From NCBI GenBank assembly GCA_023384105.1, contig JAHDXR010000014.1, positions 34,002 through 98,001 of the forward strand: a stretch of 64,000 nucleotides of DNA, written 5' to 3'. Origin of the DNA: Hyphomonadaceae bacterium (GTDB taxonomy: Bacteria; Pseudomonadota; Alphaproteobacteria; Caulobacterales; Aquidulcibacteraceae). Below are positions 29,981-39,524 of the stretch, one piece after another (position 1 is the first letter of the stretch; each line of letters begins with the position of its first letter). A program made the translations under genes and the position numbers. Under the pieces are notes generated by a model, which had not been told where the DNA came from, made no database searches, and saw nothing but the letters and a program-made list of their open reading frames with translations.

Positions 29981-31204
29981 ATGAAGCGCATCGTCGTGTG
30001 CATGGACGGGACGTGGCAGTCCCTGCATCAGCCGAAGCTGACGAATATCGGCATCATCGCCCGCAGCATCGCGCACAAGGAAACGCGCGCCGACGGCGCC
30101 GAAATTCATCAGACCGTCATCTACACGCACGGCGTCGGCTCCTCGATCGGCGCGCTGACGCAGCGCGGCTTCCTCGAACAAGTGTCCTACTCCTTCAACC
30201 GGCTCGCCGGCGGCGCGTTCGGCGAAGGCCTGGAAGACGGCATCGTCGACACCTACCTGCGCCTCGCCTTCGACTACGAGGCGGGCGACGAAATCTACAT
30301 CTTCGGCTTCAGCCGCGGCGCCTTCGCCGCACGCAGGCTCTCCGGCTTCATCAACACGGCGGGCATCGTCAGCCGCCGCCATACGCACATGGCCCGCGAG
30401 GGCTTCCGTCTCTACTACCGCGCTCCGGGCGACGGCGCGTCCGACGAAGACAAGCGCGCTCATGCAGAAGAGGCGGCGCAGTTCCGCAGGCTCTACGGCA
30501 AGGGCGAGCGCAACGAGGACGGCACCCGCCGCGCCACTTCGGAGCCGCCGCCGATCAAGTATCTCGGCGTGTTCGACACCGTGGCGCAGCGCGGCTTCGC
30601 CGAGGTGGTTTCCTCGATGACGCCGTGGCACGAGAGGCGCCGCTATCGCTTCGTCAACAACCGCGTCTGCGCCAACGTGCAGAATGCGCGCCACGCAGTG
30701 GCGATCGACGAATGCCGGATCGGCTTTCCCTGTTCGCTGTGGGAAGGGCTCGACGAGGACAATATGCGCGCCGGCCGGCGCGCCTACGAGCAGCGCTGGT
30801 TCATCGGCGCCCATGGCGATGTCGGCGGCGGCGAGGCTTCCAAGCTCTCGGCGACCGCGCTCAAATGGATCGCCGAAGGCGCGCGCGACGCCGGGCTGCG
30901 CTTCTACGCCACCTATGGCGACGATGAATCGCCGCTCGACCGGGCGCTGCGCGAGGCCGGCTTCGACGGGCGGATTTCGCGGCCGCAGCTGTCGAAGGCG
31001 TGGCAGCCGATCCACTATCCGTTCCGCACCCGCCGCATCTGGCGCGACAAAGCCAAGCCCACGCGCACCGAGGCGGAGCTGCTGCTGGACGAGAACGTGT
31101 TCCACCGCGCCGCCGCCGACCAATTCCGCCCGCGCTACAGGCCGGCGCCGCTCAAGCCGTTCAGGCCGGCGCTGAAGGAGTGGCGGCGCGAGCACCGAGG
31201 CTAA
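29981..31204 (+). CDS. DUF2235 (Tle1-like alpha/beta hydrolase) protein
   Basis: MKRIVVCMDGTWQ, YIFGFSRGAFAARRLSGF (GxSxG), FIGAHGDVGGG. Confidence 0.9.
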   Translation: MKRIVVCMDGTWQSLHQPKLTNIGIIARSIAHKETRADGAEIHQTVIYTHGVGSSIGALTQRGFLEQVSYSFNRLAGGAFGEGLEDGIVDTYLRLAFDYEAGDEIYIFGFSRGAFAARRLSGFINTAGIVSRRHTHMAREGFRLYYRAPGDGASDEDKRAHAEEAAQFRRLYGKGERNEDGTRRATSEPPPIKYLGVFDTVAQRGFAEVVSSMTPWHERRRYRFVNNRVCANVQNARHAVAIDECRIGFPCSLWEGLDEDNMRAGRRAYEQRWFIGAHGDVGGGEASKLSATALKWIAEGARDAGLRFYATYGDDESPLDRALREAGFDGRISRPQLSKAWQPIHYPFRTRRIWRDKAKPTRTEAELLLDENVFHRAAADQFRPRYRPAPLKPFRPALKEWRREHRG

Positions 31205-31210
31205 GCCCTC

Positions 31211-31326
31211 TATGGACCGCCGGCGTCCCGCCGGCATGAGCTAGCTTCGAAAGCGGAGGCGCGGCGGAGCCGTGCGCTCCAACCTTCCAAGGTTTGCACA
31301 GGCCGGCGGGACGCCGGCGGTCCATA
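31211..31326. repeat. family-A element, full length
   Basis: TATGGACCGCCGGCGTCCCGCCGGCATGAG ... GGCCGGCGGGACGCCGGCGGTCCATA; core contains GGCGCGGCGGAGCCG. Confidence 0.92.
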
Positions 31327-31332
31327 GGGGGC

Positions 31333-32961
31333 TTAAATGCCCAGCGCGGCCGCGCCGAGCTTCACTTCCGCCAGCCGCGCGTCCGCGCGCGTCAGCACCG
31401 TCTGCGCGTAGAAGCCGAGCAGCGCGCGCTGTTCGGCGTCGGCGCGGCGGGCGAGCCCTTGCGCGATCAGCGACGCGCCGGCGACATCGCCGGCGAGCAC
31501 CAGATAGGCCGCGGCCCCCGCAAGCGCGTCGTCGCGCTCTGCCGCCAGCATGTAATCGGTGGCCGCTTCCAGCACGGCGGCGGCGGCGGCGAGCCGATCG
31601 CCGACGGCGCCGCCCAGCGCCTCGGCCGCGCCCCGCGCCTCGCCGATCAGACGCCGCATCGCTTCGCCGCGATCGCCCAGCAGCTTGCGGCCATAGAGAT
31701 CGATCGCCTGGATGCCGTTCGTGCCTTCATAGATCGGCGTGATGCGCGCATCGCGATAATACTGCGCTGCGCCGCCCTCCTCGACGAAGCCCATGCCGCC
31801 GTGCACCTGCACGCCGATGCTCGCGCACTCGACGCCGAGATCGGTGCCCCAGCCCTTCGCCAGCGGCGTCAGCAGATCTTCCATCGCCTTGTCGCCCGCA
31901 TCGGCGGCGACGGCGCAGGCGTAGCAGATCGCGCGGCCGGCCTGGATCTTCGCCCGCATCGTCGTCAGCATGCGCTTCACGTCCGGGTGCTGGACGATGA
32001 GGCCGCCGCCCTGCTTGCGCTCGCGCGCATAGGCCAGCGCCTTCTGATACGCCGCCTCCGCCACCGCGACGCCCTCCATGCCGACATTGAGCCGCGCCGC
32101 GTTCATCATCGTGAACATGGCGTGGAGCCCGCGGTTCTCCTCGCCGATCAGCCAGCCTTGCGCGCCCTCATAGGCCATCGTGCAGGTCGGCGAAGCGTGG
32201 ATGCCCATCTTCTCCTCGACGCCGATGCAGCGCACGGCGTTGCGCGCGCCGTCCGCGTCGCGGACCTTCGGCACGATGAACATGGAAATGCCCTTCGAAC
32301 CCGCCGGCGCCCCTTCGATGCGCGCGAGCACGAGGTGGATGATGTTCGGCGCGAGATCGTGCTCGCCCCAGGTGATGAAGATCTTCTGGCCGGTGATGGC
32401 GTAGGCGCCATCCGCCTGCGGGATGGCCTTCGTCGTCAGTGCGCCGAGATCGGAGCCGGCCTGCGGCTCCGTCAGGTTCATCGTGCCGGTCCATTCGCCG
32501 CTGACCAGCTTCTCGAGATAGAGCCGCTTCTGATCCGGCGTCCCGTGCTGCTCGATCGCCTCGATGGCGCCGAGCGTCAGCATCGGCAGCAGGCCGAAGC
32601 TCATATTGGCGCTGTGCGTCGTTTCCATGACGGCGAGCGCGACCGCGCGCGGCAAACCCTGGCCGCCATAGGCCGGATCGGCCGCCAGCCCCTGCCAGCC
32701 GCCCGCCTTGAACGCTTCGTAAGCCTCGCGGAAGCCGGGCGCTGCGCGCACGACATCGCCCTCGAACCTCACGCCGGCGCGATCGCCGCTCCGGTTGATC
32801 GGGGCCAGCGTCTCCGCCGCCAGCGCGCCGGCGCCTTCGAGAATCGCCGCCAGCAGGTCGGCGTCGAGCTCCGGATAGCGCTCGCGCAGTCGCCAGACAT
32901 CGGCGCAGGCCTCAAGCGCGAAGCGCATATCCTGGATCGGGGCGGCATAGCTCATCGTCAT
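31333..32961 (-). CDS. acyl-CoA dehydrogenase
   Basis: MNLTEPQAGSDLGALTTKA, QKIFITWGEHDL, QVHGGMGFVEE, TPIYEGTNGIQA. Confidence 0.93.
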   Translation of the reverse strand: MTMSYAAPIQDMRFALEACADVWRLRERYPELDADLLAAILEGAGALAAETLAPINRSGDRAGVRFEGDVVRAAPGFREAYEAFKAGGWQGLAADPAYGGQGLPRAVALAVMETTHSANMSFGLLPMLTLGAIEAIEQHGTPDQKRLYLEKLVSGEWTGTMNLTEPQAGSDLGALTTKAIPQADGAYAITGQKIFITWGEHDLAPNIIHLVLARIEGAPAGSKGISMFIVPKVRDADGARNAVRCIGVEEKMGIHASPTCTMAYEGAQGWLIGEENRGLHAMFTMMNAARLNVGMEGVAVAEAAYQKALAYARERKQGGGLIVQHPDVKRMLTTMRAKIQAGRAICYACAVAADAGDKAMEDLLTPLAKGWGTDLGVECASIGVQVHGGMGFVEEGGAAQYYRDARITPIYEGTNGIQAIDLYGRKLLGDRGEAMRRLIGEARGAAEALGGAVGDRLAAAAAVLEAATDYMLAAERDDALAGAAAYLVLAGDVAGASLIAQGLARRADAEQRALLGFYAQTVLTRADARLAEVKLGAAALGI

Positions 32962-33108
32962 CTCCTGGCGCGCACCATAGCCAACCGCGCACAGCTTTCG
33001 AAATCTGACGCCTTGACCCACCGGCGCCCAAGGTCACATCCGTGTACGTACTTGCGGGGCGGGGGCGGCGCCTCTCTACATACGGGGCCTTCAGCGAGGG
33101 AGACGTTC

Positions 33109-33816
33109 ATGAAGTTCTGGACCGCAGCAGCAGCCGCAACAGCTTTCGCGCTCGCGGCGTGCTCGCAACCTGCGCCGGCGCCCGAGCCGGCCGAGACCGC
33201 CGTCGTCGTCAACGCGCCGAGCGGGACCTACCAGCTCGACCCCCACCACACCACGGTCACGGTGCGCGCCAAGCATTTCGGCCTCTCCAATTACGCCCTG
33301 CGCTTCAACGGCGTCACCGGCGCGCTCAACTTCAACGCCGAAGACCCGGCGCAATCCACGGTCGAAGCCACTGTCGCCGTCGCGACGCTGGACACGCCCT
33401 ATTCCGGCGACCGCAATTTCGACGCCGAACTCCAGAACTCGGAGTGGCTGGACTCCGCGCAATTCCCGGCCGCCACCTTCCGCTCCACCGCGGTTGAGCG
33501 CACCGGCCCCAACACCGCGCGCGTGACCGGCGATCTCACCATCCGCAACGTCACCCATCCGATCACGCTCGACGTCCGCTACAATGCGAGCCACGCCAGC
33601 CACCCGATGGGCTTTCCGACGTCCCTGATCGGCTTCTCGGCGCGGGGAACGTTGCTGCGTTCGCAATACGGGCTCAACGTGCTGCTGCCGAGCGCGCCCG
33701 ACGCCGCCGACGGCGTCGCCGACGACATCGAACTGCTGATCGAAGCCGAGTTCACCAAGCCGGCCGACCAGGCGGCGACCCCGGCCCCGGCGCAACCCGC
33801 CGAGCCTGTGAACTAA
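33109..33816 (+). CDS. YceI family lipoprotein
   Basis: Lipobox ALAACS; YQLDPHHTTVTVRAKHFGLSNYALRFNGVTGALNF, QYGLNVLLP. Confidence 0.92.
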   Translation: MKFWTAAAAATAFALAACSQPAPAPEPAETAVVVNAPSGTYQLDPHHTTVTVRAKHFGLSNYALRFNGVTGALNFNAEDPAQSTVEATVAVATLDTPYSGDRNFDAELQNSEWLDSAQFPAATFRSTAVERTGPNTARVTGDLTIRNVTHPITLDVRYNASHASHPMGFPTSLIGFSARGTLLRSQYGLNVLLPSAPDAADGVADDIELLIEAEFTKPADQAATPAPAQPAEPVN

Positions 33817-33817
33817 A

Positions 33818-35128
33818 GTGCCGGCGCCGGCTCAGCGCTACGCCGCGATCGCGATCGTCCTGCATTGGGCGATCGCGTTCTCGATCGCGCTGATGATCCC
33901 GTTCGGCTGGTGGATGAGCGATCGGGCCGAGGACGGCGTCGTCAGCGACGCGCTGTTCCAGGCCTATCAGCTGCACAAGTCGATCGGGCTCACGGTGCTG
34001 GCGCTGAGCCTGCTGCAACTCGGCTGGCGGATCGCCCACCCGCCGCCGCCGCTGCCCGGCCATATGCCGGCGTGGGAGCGCATCGGCGCCCACGCCGTGC
34101 ATTGGGGGCTTTATGCGCTGATGCTCGCGCTGCCGCTGACGGGATGGCTCTACGTCTCCGCCGGCTGGTCCGCGCACGACGGCGCGCCGCTGCAGGTGAC
34201 GACGCGCTGGTTCGGCCTGTTCGTCGTGCCGCACCTGTTCGGGCTGCCCGAGGCCGGCGCCGATGTCCGCGAAGGCGTGGCGGGCGCGGCGATGTCGGCG
34301 CACGGCCTGCTCGCCTGGGGCGCTGTCGTTCTCGCCGGCCTGCACGCCGCGGCGGCGCTGAAGCACCACTTCATCGACCGCGACAACGTGCTGACGCTGA
34401 TGGTTCCCGGTTTGCGCGCGCTGGGCGGCGAACCGGCGCCGAAGAACCCGGTGCGCCTCGCCATTCTCGGCGGCGGCCTTGCGCTCACCTTCGCCGGTTT
34501 CGCCGCCGCGCTGTTCACGCTCGCCAGTCTCGGCGCCGCTCCGCAGGCGCAGTCGCAGATCGAGATCGCCGCGCCCGCCAAAACAGCGGTGGAGGAAGAC
34601 GCAGTCGATCCCGACGCGCCGCCCGCCTGGCGGGTCGATCAGCGCGCCAGTTCGATCGGCTTCGCCTTCACCTATGACGACGGCCAGGCCGCCACGCGCT
34701 TCGAGGGCCGCTTCACCCGCTGGCGCGCCGACATCCGCTTCGACCCCGACGACCTCGCCGCTTCGCGCGTGGCGGTGACGATCGAGACCGCCTCCGCCAC
34801 CGACGGCGTGGCCATGCACGACCGCGCACTGCCGGGGCCGGACTGGTTCGACGCCGCCGCGCACCCCGCTGCGACATTCCGCGCCAGCGCGTTCCGCCAC
34901 CTCGGCGGCGACGCCTACGAAGCGCGCGGCGAACTCGCCATCCGCGGCCGCACCCGCGACTTCGCCTTGCCGTTCACGCTCGTTATCGCGGGCGACCGCG
35001 CGGTCATGACCAGCACGAGCCAGCTCGACCGGCGCGGCTTCGGCATCGGCAACGACACCGAGGCTGACGGCATGATCTCCCGCGACATCGATCTCGCCAT
35101 CCGCGTCGAAGCCGTGCGCCAGCCATGA
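33818..35128 (+). CDS. cytochrome b561 domain fused to a YceI domain
   Basis: N-term RYAAIAIVLHWAIAFSIALMIPFGWWM...HKSIGLTVLALSLLQLGWR; C-term ASSIGFAFTYDDGQAATRFEGRFTRWRADIRFDPDDL. GTG start. Confidence 0.92.
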   Translation: MPAPAQRYAAIAIVLHWAIAFSIALMIPFGWWMSDRAEDGVVSDALFQAYQLHKSIGLTVLALSLLQLGWRIAHPPPPLPGHMPAWERIGAHAVHWGLYALMLALPLTGWLYVSAGWSAHDGAPLQVTTRWFGLFVVPHLFGLPEAGADVREGVAGAAMSAHGLLAWGAVVLAGLHAAAALKHHFIDRDNVLTLMVPGLRALGGEPAPKNPVRLAILGGGLALTFAGFAAALFTLASLGAAPQAQSQIEIAAPAKTAVEEDAVDPDAPPAWRVDQRASSIGFAFTYDDGQAATRFEGRFTRWRADIRFDPDDLAASRVAVTIETASATDGVAMHDRALPGPDWFDAAAHPAATFRASAFRHLGGDAYEARGELAIRGRTRDFALPFTLVIAGDRAVMTSTSQLDRRGFGIGNDTEADGMISRDIDLAIRVEAVRQP

Positions 35129-36039
35129 GCATCGCCCGCGCCGCCGAGATTCTGCGCAGCGGCGGGCTGGTCGTCTTTCCGACCGAGACGGTCTACGGCC
35201 TCGGCGCCGACGCCGTCAATCCGCGCGCGGTGGCGCGCATCTACGAAGCCAAGGGCCGGCCGCAATTCAATCCGCTGATCGCCCACGTCTCCGGCCTGAC
35301 CGAAGCGGAACGGCACGCGCACCTGCACGAGAACGCGCGCAGGCTGGCGCGAGCGTTCTGGCCGGGGCCTTTCACCATCGTCGCCCGCCGGCGCAGCGAG
35401 AGCCCGGTGGCCGAACTCGCCTGCGCCGGGCTCGACACCATCGCCTTGCGCGCGCCGTCTCATCCCATGGCGCGCGAGCTGCTGAGCGCGTTCGGCGGCC
35501 CGATCGTCGCGCCCAGCGCGAATCGCTCCGGCCATGTCAGCACCACCACGGCGCAGCATGCGGCGGAGGATCTTGGCGACCGTGTCGATCTCGTGCTCGA
35601 CGGCGGACCCTGCCAGATCGGGCTTGAGTCCACGATCGTCGCCGTCGGCGAGGACGGCGCTGTCGCGCTGCTGCGCCCCGGCGCGATCTCGCGCGGGGAG
35701 ATCGAAGCCATCGTCGGCCCGGTCTCGTCGGCGCACGCCGCCAAGGTGCAGGCGCCCGGCATGCTGGAGAGCCATTATGCGCCGCGCGCCCGCATCCGGC
35801 TCGACGCCGCCGCGCCGCAGCCGGGCGAAGCCTATCTCGCCTTCGGCGCGCCCGCGCCCGCCGGCGGGGCGACGCTCTCGGCGTCCGGCGACCTGGTGGA
35901 AGCCGCGGCCAATCTCTATGCGACGCTGCGCGCGCTCGATGCGACTGGCGCCGACGTCATCGCCGTCGCGCCGATTCCGCCGCACGGCCTCGGCGAAGCC
36001 ATCCGCGACCGCCTCGCCCGCGCCGCGGCGCCGCGCTGA
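35125..36039 (+). CDS. L-threonylcarbamoyladenylate synthase (Sua5/YrdC)
   Basis: GGLVVFPTETVYGLGADA, KGRPQFNPLIAHV, SANRSGHVSTTTA; Sua5-type C-term. Confidence 0.94.
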   Translation: MSIARAAEILRSGGLVVFPTETVYGLGADAVNPRAVARIYEAKGRPQFNPLIAHVSGLTEAERHAHLHENARRLARAFWPGPFTIVARRRSESPVAELACAGLDTIALRAPSHPMARELLSAFGGPIVAPSANRSGHVSTTTAQHAAEDLGDRVDLVLDGGPCQIGLESTIVAVGEDGAVALLRPGAISRGEIEAIVGPVSSAHAAKVQAPGMLESHYAPRARIRLDAAAPQPGEAYLAFGAPAPAGGATLSASGDLVEAAANLYATLRALDATGADVIAVAPIPPHGLGEAIRDRLARAAAPR

Positions 36040-36088
36040 GGCCAGCGCGGCCGCAGAACAAAACGCCGGCGCGTGCTATCTCCACTCC

Positions 36089-37486
36089 ATGAGCACCGAC
36101 CTCATCGCCAAACTCACCGCCCGCCTCGGCCCCAAGGGCGTCCTCACCGAGGCCTCGGCTCTTTCGCCCTATCTCTCTGAGTGGCGAGGGAAATTTTCCG
36201 GCAACACACCAGTCGCCGCGCTGCCGGCGAGCACTGCGGAAGCGGCCGACGTCGTCCGCATCTGCATCGAATCCGGCGCCAGGATCACGACCCAAGGCGG
36301 CAACACCGGCCTTGTCGGCGCCCAGATCCCGGACGGCGAAGTGCTGGTCTCGCTCAAGCGCATGAACCGCATCCGCGCGATCGATGCGGATAACGACTCA
36401 CTCGTCGCCGAAGCCGGCTGCGTGCTCGCCGCCGTGCAACAAGCCGCCGCTGATTCGGATCGGCTCTTCCCGTTGAGCCTCGCGAGCGAAGGCAGCGCCA
36501 CCATCGGCGGCCTCGTCTCGACCAATGCAGGCGGCGTGCACGTGCTGCGCTACGGCATGATGCGCGACCTCGTGCTCGGCGTCGAAGCGGTGCTGCCGGA
36601 TGGGCGCGTGTGGAACGGTCTCAAGGCGCTGCGCAAGGACAACACCGGCTACGACCTGAAGCAGCTCTTCATCGGCGCGGAGGGAACGCTGGGCGTCGTT
36701 ACGGCGGCGACGCTGAAGTTGTTCCCCCGTCCCCGCGCCCGCGAGACGGCGCTGCTCGGCGTCGCCGGCGCCCGTCAGGCGCTCGCGCTGCTGCACCGGG
36801 TCAAGGCGACGACCGGCGCGGTCTCGGCCTTCGAAGTGATGAACCGGCTCGCGGTCGACTGCGTCGTCAGGAATGTCGCAGGCAGCCGCGACCCGATGCC
36901 CGGCGCGCCCTTCATGGTGCTGATCGAGTTCGAGGCCGCGCACGCCGAAGGCCTGCGCGACGGGGTCGAACACGCGCTCGCGGCGGCCATCGAGGCCGGC
37001 GAAGCGCAAACCGCGCTGATTGCTGAAAATGCAAGCCAGACAAGGGATTTCTGGCATGTGCGCGAAGCGATTTCGGCGGGCCACAGGCCCGAAGGCGCAC
37101 AGGTGAACCACGACGTCAGCGTGCCGGTCTCGAAGACGCCGGACTTCCTCGCCGCAGCCGACGCGGCGATGCAGGCGCGCTGTTCCGGCGCGCGCATCGT
37201 CGCCTTCGGCCACATGGGCGACGGCAACTTCCACTACACCGTGATGCAGCCGCCCGGCATGGACCCGGCCGCCTTCCCCGGCGCCGCGCTCACCCAAACG
37301 GTCTATGAAGTCGCCGCCGCGCTCGGCGGCTCGATCTCCGCCGAGCACGGCATCGGCGTCGCGCGCAAAACCGACCTCGTTCGCTTCAAGGACGCCGAAT
37401 CGATTTCGCTGATGCGCGCGCTCAAGCGCGCGCTCGACCCGAACAACGTCATGAACCCGCGCGTGTTGCTCGCACCTGAAGTGTAG
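36089..37486 (+). CDS. FAD-binding oxidoreductase (glycolate/D-lactate dehydrogenase type)
   Basis: TQGGNTGLVGAQIP, ATIGGLVSTNAGGVHVLRYG, GAEGTLGVVTAATLKL, GHMGDGNFHY, EHGIGVARK. Confidence 0.93.
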   Translation: MSTDLIAKLTARLGPKGVLTEASALSPYLSEWRGKFSGNTPVAALPASTAEAADVVRICIESGARITTQGGNTGLVGAQIPDGEVLVSLKRMNRIRAIDADNDSLVAEAGCVLAAVQQAAADSDRLFPLSLASEGSATIGGLVSTNAGGVHVLRYGMMRDLVLGVEAVLPDGRVWNGLKALRKDNTGYDLKQLFIGAEGTLGVVTAATLKLFPRPRARETALLGVAGARQALALLHRVKATTGAVSAFEVMNRLAVDCVVRNVAGSRDPMPGAPFMVLIEFEAAHAEGLRDGVEHALAAAIEAGEAQTALIAENASQTRDFWHVREAISAGHRPEGAQVNHDVSVPVSKTPDFLAAADAAMQARCSGARIVAFGHMGDGNFHYTVMQPPGMDPAAFPGAALTQTVYEVAAALGGSISAEHGIGVARKTDLVRFKDAESISLMRALKRALDPNNVMNPRVLLAPEV

Positions 37487-37644
37487 CGAAACGATCCAAG
37501 CATCACGCGCGTTGTACGTCGCGCTACTGCAGATTCGCTGTTGCAGATTCAGCGCGCTGAATCTTTTCGCTAGCGAATGTGCTTGCGCATGACATATTGA
37601 AGACGTACTGCGGCTGCGTTGCCGTAAGCATAAGGAGCCAGGGC

Positions 37645-37800
37645 ATGGCTAAGAAAGCGAAGAAGGCGGCCAAGAAGGTCGCGAAGAAGGCGAAGGCCAA
37701 GAAGGCCACGCGCAAGACTGCAACGAAGAAGGCCGCCAAGAAGGCGCCGCGCAAGACCGCCGCCAAGAAGAAGGCGAAGCGTGCGAAGAAGGCGCGCTAA
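37645..37800 (+). CDS. histone H1-like Lys/Ala-rich DNA-binding protein
   Basis: 51 aa MAKKAKKAAKKVAKKAKAKKATRKTATKKAAKKAPRKTAAKKKAKRAKKAR; SD AAGGAG; strong hairpin downstream. Confidence 0.85.
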   Translation: MAKKAKKAAKKVAKKAKAKKATRKTATKKAAKKAPRKTAAKKKAKRAKKAR

Positions 37801-37854
37801 GGCGGCGCTTTCGAGCGCTAGCAGCGCTCTACGAACAAGGACGTACGTCCAATC

Positions 37855-37889
37855 GATGCGCGGTGCTTTCGCACCGCGCATCTTTGTTT
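37855..37889 (+). terminator. intrinsic terminator
   Basis: GATGCGCGGTGC-TTTC-GCACCGCGCATC followed by TTTGTTTC. Confidence 0.85.
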
Positions 37890-38124
37890 CTGGCGCATGG
37901 CGCGGCGCCCGCGGCCTCGAAAAAATTCTTTTAGTTCCAAAAAATTAGAGCCGGAGCTGAAGCGCCGCCCGTCCTTGGCGCGCATTGGCGACAACGGGCT
38001 GCGCCGCGCGCGCCGATCGCACATCCCGAGCCGCCCCCCAAACCTTGCCGCAGGCCCGACATGCTGCAACCGTAACGCCCGAGCACACTTGCGGCGGCGC
38101 GCGTCGCGGAGGCATGGAAGCGCG

Positions 38125-38565
38125 ATGTCCGTCGAACCACGCCGTCCCATCGCCGCCGTCGGCGCCGTCTGTCTCAGAGGCGACGAGGTGCTGTTGATCC
38201 GACGCGGCGCACCGCCGCTCGAGAATCACTGGTCGCTGCCGGGCGGGCGAATCGAGTGGGGCGAGCGCGCCACCGACGCCGCCTTGCGCGAACTAAAGGA
38301 AGAGACAGGCTGCGACGGCGAACTCATCGGCTTGATCGATGTCATCGATGGACTCATGGGCCGCAGCGGCGCCGCCGACGGCCCGCCCTGGGGCCACTAC
38401 GTGCTGATCGACTACGCCGTGCGCTGGACCGGCGGCGAACCCCGCGCCGGCGACGACGCCCGCGAGGCCCGCTTCTTCTCCCCCGACGAGCTTGAGCGCC
38501 TCGGCCTCTGGACCGAGACGCTACGCGTCATCGCGGCGGGACGCCGCATCGCCGGCGCGCGCTAG
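38125..38565 (+). CDS. NUDIX hydrolase
   Basis: Nudix box GGRIEWGERATDAALRELKEETG. Confidence 0.93.
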   Translation: MSVEPRRPIAAVGAVCLRGDEVLLIRRGAPPLENHWSLPGGRIEWGERATDAALRELKEETGCDGELIGLIDVIDGLMGRSGAADGPPWGHYVLIDYAVRWTGGEPRAGDDAREARFFSPDELERLGLWTETLRVIAAGRRIAGAR

Positions 38566-39225
38566 CGCCGCCGCCGGAAACGCGAACACCGGTTCGCCGT
38601 TCGCTTCCCTCACGTCGAACGCCGTCTTCACCAGCGCCAGCACCACCAGACCGGCCAGCGGCTCGTTCAGCACCATGAGCAGGAAGCCGCCGAAGATGAT
38701 GGCGACGTGCAGGATGAGGATGCGGGGGTACGGCGCGCCCATCAACGACAAGGGATCGGTCTTCGCCGCCTCGCCACGCACAACGAATAGTATGAGCAGC
38801 ACCGTCTGCCACAGCGCGATCGAGGCCAGCCCCCAGCTCAGGTTCGGCTGCTGCGCAAACAGCGCCCGCGCCGCGCCGGCGAGGTCCAGCATGTGCGCGT
38901 CGAGCGCGTCGCCTGCGAACATGCCGACAACGAAGCTGCCGTGGCCGTAGCAGAACAGCCCGTAGTGCACGGTGAAGAAGGCGCAGAAAAAGAAAACCCC
39001 GAGCAGGTTCGCGCTCCGACCGGCCAACCCGCTCGCGGCCATACTGATCAGCGTGCGCCCGCCGATCACGACGTTCTCGAGCCAATAGAGAAAGATCAGC
39101 GCGAACGCGCTCCAGCCCCAGAACAGGACGCCGACGATCGGAACAAGGTTAAGCGCGACGGCCGCGCCGACCGGCCAAGCCGCCCTGCCGGAAACTTTCG
39201 CCGCACTCGTGCGCTTCCCATCCAT
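38521..39225 (-). CDS. DUF6498-like multi-pass membrane protein
   Basis: 234 aa; LNLVPIVGVLFWGWSAFALIFLYWLENVVIG. Convergent overlap with the NUDIX gene. Confidence 0.75.
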   Translation of the reverse strand: MDGKRTSAAKVSGRAAWPVGAAVALNLVPIVGVLFWGWSAFALIFLYWLENVVIGGRTLISMAASGLAGRSANLLGVFFFCAFFTVHYGLFCYGHGSFVVGMFAGDALDAHMLDLAGAARALFAQQPNLSWGLASIALWQTVLLILFVVRGEAAKTDPLSLMGAPYPRILILHVAIIFGGFLLMVLNEPLAGLVVLALVKTAFDVREANGEPVFAFPAAALARAGDAASRRDDA

Positions 39226-39308
39226 GCGGTTCGCCCCTCAAGCTTGCACGCGGGCAAGCGGCCCCAGTTTCCTTTAGGCTAGCCGACAGACGCGGAGGAA
39301 GTCCTGTT

Positions 39309-39524
39309 ATGGTGAACGGAGATAAGCCAAGCAGCGCCGAATACGCCGCCGAAGCGCGCGCGCATGCGGAGGAAGCGGCCGAAGCCGCTGAAGCCGCCCT
39401 GCGCGACGGGCTCGATGAGGCGTACGTCTATTTGAAGCGGCAGCTCGACGAGCGCCCGCTGACCGTGCTCGCCGCCACGCTCGGCGCGGGCGTGCTGCTG
39501 GGCCTGCTGCTCGGACGCCGCTGA
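39309..39524 (+). CDS. ElaB/YqjD/DUF883-like membrane-anchored protein
   Basis: 71 aa; helical N-term and C-terminal RPLTVLAATLGAGVLLGLLLGRR. Confidence 0.7.
   Translation: MVNGDKPSSAEYAAEARAHAEEAAEAAEAALRDGLDEAYVYLKRQLDERPLTVLAATLGAGVLLGLLLGRR

Noticed and set aside
31294-33108. Long plus-strand ORF extending upstream of the YceI gene, opposite acyl-CoA dehydrogenase
   Set aside because: It contains repeat-derived sequence at its start and is antisense to ACAD; only the part from 33109 is coding.
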